A stretch of DNA of 64,000 bases. It comes from Leifsonia shinshuensis (GTDB lineage Bacteria > Actinomycetota > Actinomycetes > Actinomycetales > Microbacteriaceae). Where the stretch lies: assembly GCF_013410375.1 (NCBI RefSeq), contig NZ_JACCFL010000001.1, positions 1,302,001 through 1,366,000 of the forward strand, written 5' to 3'. Numbering within the stretch: the stretch's first letter is position 1; every line of letters begins with the position of its first letter. The notes below the pieces were generated by a model that was not told where the DNA came from, ran no database searches, and saw only the letters and a list, made by a program, of their open reading frames with translations. Shown here piece by piece: positions 60,611 through 64,000 of this stretch. A program made the translations under genes and the position numbers.

Positions 60611-61651
60611 ATGCCGGGGACAGAGACGATCGACGAGGACCTCCGACCGCTGAGCGAGCGCGTGGCGGCGCCGCCGACGTACGTGCCGCGGCATCCCCTG
60701 GTCGCCGAGTGGCGCCCGATCGCGGAGGCCGACACCGACGCGGTGCTCGCGGTGCTGCGGGCGAGCGACGCCGCCGACCACCCGAACTTCCTGACCACGC
60801 GGGAGGAACTGGAGGACGAGCTCGCCTTCAGCTTCCTCGACCTGGAGGCGGACACGCTGATCGCGGTCGGCCACGACGGCGCAGTGCTGGCGGTCGGCTC
60901 GGTGCTGGAGCCGCCGCGGCAGGTCTCGCTGGTGCGCGAGTTCATGAACGGCACGGTGCACCCGGCGCACCGGGGGAAGGGCATCGGCCGCGAGCTGATC
61001 GCCTGGCAGCGGGCGCGCGGGGAGCAGAAGCTCGCCGCGCTCGACTCCGCCCTGCCCGGCTGGCTGGTCGGCTACGCCGACCGGCGCGCGCCGGACCGCG
61101 AGCGGCTGCTGACGGCCGCGGGGTTCGCAGCGGTGCGCTGGTTCCACACGATGGAACGCGACCTGGCCCTCCCGATCCCCGAAGTGACCCCGACGGAGGA
61201 CGTCCGGATCGTCCCGTACACGAGCGAGCTCGCCGACGCCGTCCACGCCGCACGCGACGAGGCGTTCCGCGATCACTGGGGGAGCCAGCCGCTCAGCGAC
61301 GAGCAGTGGGAGTCGCTGATCGGGGGCACCTTCGCGCCGGACGTGTCGTTCGTCGCGCTGGCCGAAGATGAGGTCGCGGGCGTCGTGCTCTGCGACGTGA
61401 ACGAGGACGACTGGCCCGCGCAGGGCTTCTCCGGGCCGTACATCTCGACGGTCGCGGTCACCCGCGCGCACCGGGGCCGCCGGATCGCACCGGCGCTGCT
61501 CGGCGCCGTCCTCGCCGAGAGCCGTCGCCGCGGCTGGGAGAAGGCCGTCCTCGACGTGGACGCCGCGAGCCCGACCGGCGCCGACAGTCTGTACACGGGG
61601 ATGGGCTTCGTCACGACGTTCGGCGAGACCGCGCTCGTCCGGGAGTACTGA
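60611..61651 (+). CDS. Tandem GNAT-domain acetyltransferase
   Basis: 346 residues with two acetyl-CoA-binding GNAT units. The first has VHPAHRGKGIGRELIAWQ near 117-135, the second VTRAHRGRRIAPALLGAVL near 283-301. The double-GNAT layout is shared with mycothiol synthase (MshD), but that family's other signatures are not obvious, so it is only a general acetyltransferase call. It starts at a probable leaderless promoter and lies 23 bases before the truA start. Confidence 0.8.
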   Translation: MPGTETIDEDLRPLSERVAAPPTYVPRHPLVAEWRPIAEADTDAVLAVLRASDAADHPNFLTTREELEDELAFSFLDLEADTLIAVGHDGAVLAVGSVLEPPRQVSLVREFMNGTVHPAHRGKGIGRELIAWQRARGEQKLAALDSALPGWLVGYADRRAPDRERLLTAAGFAAVRWFHTMERDLALPIPEVTPTEDVRIVPYTSELADAVHAARDEAFRDHWGSQPLSDEQWESLIGGTFAPDVSFVALAEDEVAGVVLCDVNEDDWPAQGFSGPYISTVAVTRAHRGRRIAPALLGAVLAESRRRGWEKAVLDVDAASPTGADSLYTGMGFVTTFGETALVREY

Positions 61652-61662
61652 GCGGCCTTCTC

Positions 61663-61674
61663 TAGAATCGAGGG
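61663..61674 (+). promoter_or_regulatory. -10 element for leaderless truA
   Basis: TAGAAT (61663-61668), six bases (cgaggg) and then ATG at 61675. The GAGGG is too near the ATG to serve as a normal ribosome site, favouring a leaderless mRNA. Confidence 0.5.
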
Positions 61675-62541
61675 ATGACCGACGAGGCGACGCGATTCCG
61701 GCTCGACATCGCCTACCAGGGCACGGACTTCAACGGCTGGGGCCGCCAGCCGGCGCTCCGCACCGTCCAGGGCGAGCTGGAGGCCGGGCTCGCGACGATC
61801 TTCCGCCGCGCGGGCGAGCCTCCGCTCCTGACGGTGGCCGGGCGCACCGACGCGGGTGTGCACGCGCGCGGGCAGGTGGCGCACGTCGACCTCGCGCCGG
61901 AGCAGGTCGCGGTGCTGCGCAAGCCGCACGGCAAGCGGCCGCCGCTCGCGGCGCATGAGGCGCTGGCCCGGCGCCTGAACGGCATCCTGGGTCCGGTGTC
62001 CGACGTGGTGGTGCTGCGCGCCGTCGAGGCGCCGACGGGATTCGACGCCCGGTTCTCCGCGGTCTGGCGCCGGTACGAGTACCGCGTCGCGGACCGGCTC
62101 GCGCTGCGCGACCCCCTGCAGCGCCACCGCACGGCCTGGGTCTCCGCGGACCTCGACGCCGACGCGATGGACCTGGCGTCGCACGGCCTGCTCGGCCTCC
62201 ACGACTTCGCCAGCTACTGCAAGGCGCGCGAGGGAGCGACGACGATCCGCACCCTGCTCGACTACTCCTGGCGGCGCGACGACGACGGTGTGCTGGTCGG
62301 GGAGGTCGTGGCCGACGCGTTCTGCCACAGCATGGTCCGCGCGCTGGTCGGCGCGTGCGTGGAGGTCGGCGAGGGCTCGCTGACCCCCGGCGACCTGGTC
62401 GAACTGCGCGATGAGCGCGTCCGCACCAGCGCCTTCAAGGTGATGCCGGCGCGCGGGCTGACGCTGATGGAAGTGGGCTATCCGGACGACGCGGAGCTCG
62501 CGCTGCGGGCCGAGCAGACCCGCGGGATGCGCTCGCTCTGA
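61675..62541 (+). CDS. truA: tRNA pseudouridine(38-40) synthase
   Basis: 288 residues. Catalytic Asp is D59 in VAGRTDAGVHARGQ; RRYEYRVADRLALRDP and FCHSMVRALVGACVEVG are further TruA motifs. An insertion (about 78-105, AVLRKPHGKRPPLAAHE) is usual in actinobacteria. It modifies uridines in the tRNA anticodon stem. It often follows rplQ directly; here the catabolic cluster lies between. rplM has its own promoter 20 bases after the stop. Confidence 0.94.
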   Translation: MTDEATRFRLDIAYQGTDFNGWGRQPALRTVQGELEAGLATIFRRAGEPPLLTVAGRTDAGVHARGQVAHVDLAPEQVAVLRKPHGKRPPLAAHEALARRLNGILGPVSDVVVLRAVEAPTGFDARFSAVWRRYEYRVADRLALRDPLQRHRTAWVSADLDADAMDLASHGLLGLHDFASYCKAREGATTIRTLLDYSWRRDDDGVLVGEVVADAFCHSMVRALVGACVEVGEGSLTPGDLVELRDERVRTSAFKVMPARGLTLMEVGYPDDAELALRAEQTRGMRSL

Positions 62542-62560
62542 GCGTCGGCGGGCGCTCGGT

Positions 62561-62590
62561 TTGACCCCCTCCGGGCGTGTCGCGTAGTAT
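62561..62590 (+). promoter_or_regulatory. Promoter of rplM-rpsI
   Basis: TTGACC (62561-62566) and TAGTAT (62585-62590) are 18 bases apart; both hexamers are identical to those of the rpsL promoter. The start region (62589-62604) is identical to that of infA. The leader to 62736 is about 140 bases with no gene. Confidence 0.7.
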
Positions 62591-62736
62591 TGATCCTTGG
62601 TGTCCGCGCCTCACTGCGGCGCGACCCACGAACGTGAGCCCTCCACCGGCTTCGGTTCCCGTCTCATCGAGGCGGCAACCCCCATCGGAGTGGGATTCAC
62701 GAACTCCTCCGTTCGATACAGAAAGCAGCCACTACT

Positions 62737-63183
62737 GTGACGCGCACTTACACCCCGAAGGCAGACGAGATCCAGCGCGACTGGGTCGTCATCGACGCGA
62801 CCGATGTCGTGCTCGGCCGTCTCGCCAGCCACACCGCCGCCCTCCTGCGCGGCAAGCACAAGGCGACCTTCGCCCCCCACATGGACATGGGCGACTTCGT
62901 CATCATCGTGAACGCCGACAAGGTGGCCCTCACCGGCCAGAAGGCGGCGCAGAAGAAGGCCTACCGCCACTCGGGCTACCCGGGCGGCCTCAAGGCCACC
63001 ACGTACTCGGAGCTCCTCGAGAAGAACCCGGTGCGCGCCGTCGAGAAGGCCGTCCGCGGCATGCTGCCGAAGACCTCCCTCGGTCGCGCCCAGCTCCGCA
63101 AGCTGAAGGTCTACACCGGAAGCGAGCACCCGCACGCCGCCCAGCAGCCGAAGCAGTACACGCTCGGCCAGGTCGCCCAGTAA
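62737..63183 (+). CDS. rplM: Ribosomal protein L13
   Basis: 148 residues: [20 protein letters not shown], then [20 protein letters not shown] and [20 protein letters not shown]. An early 50S assembly protein. The start is GTG at 62737 after gaaagcag. It is followed 49 bases later by rpsI, as in most bacteria. Confidence 0.97.
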   Translation: MTRTYTPKADEIQRDWVVIDATDVVLGRLASHTAALLRGKHKATFAPHMDMGDFVIIVNADKVALTGQKAAQKKAYRHSGYPGGLKATTYSELLEKNPVRAVEKAVRGMLPKTSLGRAQLRKLKVYTGSEHPHAAQQPKQYTLGQVAQ

Positions 63184-63232
63184 GCGATCCAGACCTTCAC
63201 GACTGACTTAAAGACAAAGGATTATCACCACC

Positions 63233-63730
63233 GTGGCGAAGATCGCAGACAGCATCGACTCGGCCCAGGTCGAGAACGTCGAGTCCTACTCGACCGAGAC
63301 CCCCGAGAGCGCGGCCCCGGCCGCCCCGCGTCCCGTCCTCTCCGTGCCCGGCGCGGCCGTCGGCCGCCGCAAGGAGGCCATCGCGCGTGCGCGCCTGGTC
63401 CCGGGCTCCGGCACCATCACGGTCAACGGCCGTGAGTTCGCGGACTACTTCCCGAACAAGCTGCACCAGCAGCTCATCACCGACCCGTTCAAGGTCCTCG
63501 ACCTCATCGGCTCCTACGACGTCGTCGCCCGCATCACCGGCGGCGGCCCGTCGGGTCAGGCCGGCGCCCTGCGCCTCGCCATCGCCCGCGCGCTGAACGA
63601 GATCGACCGCGAGAACAACCGCCCGACCCTCAAGAAGGCCGGCTTCCTCACCCGCGACGCCCGCGTCACCGAGCGCAAGAAGGCCGGTCTCAAGAAGGCC
63701 CGCAAGGCTTCGCAGTTCTCCAAGCGTTGA
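63233..63730 (+). CDS. rpsI: Ribosomal protein S9
   Basis: 165 residues; E. coli S9 has 130. An Ala/Glu/Ser-rich extension (about 1-40) precedes the core, which starts at [20 protein letters not shown] and ends with the [12 protein letters not shown] tail reaching the P-site tRNA. Such an N-terminal extension is common in actinobacteria. GTG at 63233; AAAGGATT upstream. Confidence 0.97.
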   Translation: MAKIADSIDSAQVENVESYSTETPESAAPAAPRPVLSVPGAAVGRRKEAIARARLVPGSGTITVNGREFADYFPNKLHQQLITDPFKVLDLIGSYDVVARITGGGPSGQAGALRLAIARALNEIDRENNRPTLKKAGFLTRDARVTERKKAGLKKARKASQFSKR

Positions 63731-63744
63731 CGCATCCCAGCGTC

Positions 63745-63757
63745 TAGGCTTCGGTCC
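63745..63757 (+). promoter_or_regulatory. -10 element for a leaderless glmM
   Basis: TAGGCT (63745-63750), seven bases (tcggtcc) and then ATG at 63758. No -35 at a normal distance; TTGACG at 63727-63732 is too close. Confidence 0.4.
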
Positions 63758-64000
63758 ATGCCCCGCCTTTTCGGAACCGACGGAGTCCGCGGACTCGCGA
63801 ACGGTACGCTCACCGCCGACCTGGCGCTCGGCCTCGCTCAGTCAGCTGCTGCTGTGCTGACGCGAGGCCGCAGCGCCGAGGCGCGGCGCGCCGCGGGCAA
63901 GCGCCCGCTGGCGATCGTCGCCAGGGACCCCCGGGTCTCCGGCGAGTTCCTCTCGGCCGCCGTCGCGGCCGGGCTGGCCAGCTCCGGCATCGACGTCTAC
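63758..64000 (+). CDS. glmM: Phosphoglucosamine mutase (5' part)
   Basis: The first 81 codons of a gene that runs off the window. [20 protein letters not shown] is the GlmM N-terminus and [20 protein letters not shown] follows. The phospho-serine loop lies beyond the edge. GlmM makes glucosamine-1-phosphate for UDP-GlcNAc and peptidoglycan. Its place after rplM-rpsI is conserved in actinobacteria. Confidence 0.94.
   Translation, partial: MPRLFGTDGVRGLANGTLTADLALGLAQSAAAVLTRGRSAEARRAAGKRPLAIVARDPRVSGEFLSAAVAAGLASSGIDVY

Overview
The window is high-GC DNA (most codons end in G or C) with dense, often overlapping genes, GTG and TTG starts, actinobacterial RpoB/RpoC/EF-Tu sequences, a GTG-started rpoA, and no CRISPR, rRNA or tRNA that I can see. 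This points to an actinobacterium. The gene order and protein flavour fit Microbacteriaceae, plausibly Leifsonia or a close relative (inference from recalled families; no database search was possible).

The backbone is the conserved transcription/translation core, all on the + strand: rpoB-rpoC (3351-10774), rpsL-rpsG-fusA-tuf (27414-31766), the S10 and spc operons from rpsJ through secY-adk-map (36580-49073), infA-rpmJ-rpsM-rpsK-rpoA-rplQ (52605-55707), then truA, rplM-rpsI and the start of glmM (61675-64000). rpsN and rpsD are missing from their classical places, and both gaps hold strong hairpins. Several blocks have recognisable sigma-70-type promoters and I-shaped terminators.

Between these blocks sit accessory modules. 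(1) A two-component system and an SDR reductase lie before rpoB. (2) A nearly complete type IV pilus locus (pilB, pilT, pilC, a major pilin, three minor-pilin-like genes, prepilin peptidase, pilM, pilN, pilO) lies between rpoC and rpsL, followed by two membrane proteins and a WecG/TagA glycosyltransferase. (3) A tandem repeat, a micro-ORF, an AbiEi/DUF559-like gene and three overlapping glycosyltransferases lie between tuf and rpsJ. (4) An A/T-richer island lies between map and infA: a ParB/Srx-domain protein, an unrecognised 306-residue protein with nuclease-like motifs, and a convergent C5-cytosine methyltransferase. It looks like a restriction-modification or defence cassette and is the best candidate for an under-described system. 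(5) A shikimate/quinate-type catabolic cluster (QuiC-like dehydratase, AroE-like dehydrogenase, TetR regulator, MHS-family transporter) plus a double GNAT lies between rplQ and truA.

Other points of note are a probable class of leaderless genes (a -10 hexamer 6-7 bases before the start codon), a 16-base block shared by the infA and rplM start regions, and long charged low-complexity extensions on ribosomal proteins L15, L17, L29 and S5.
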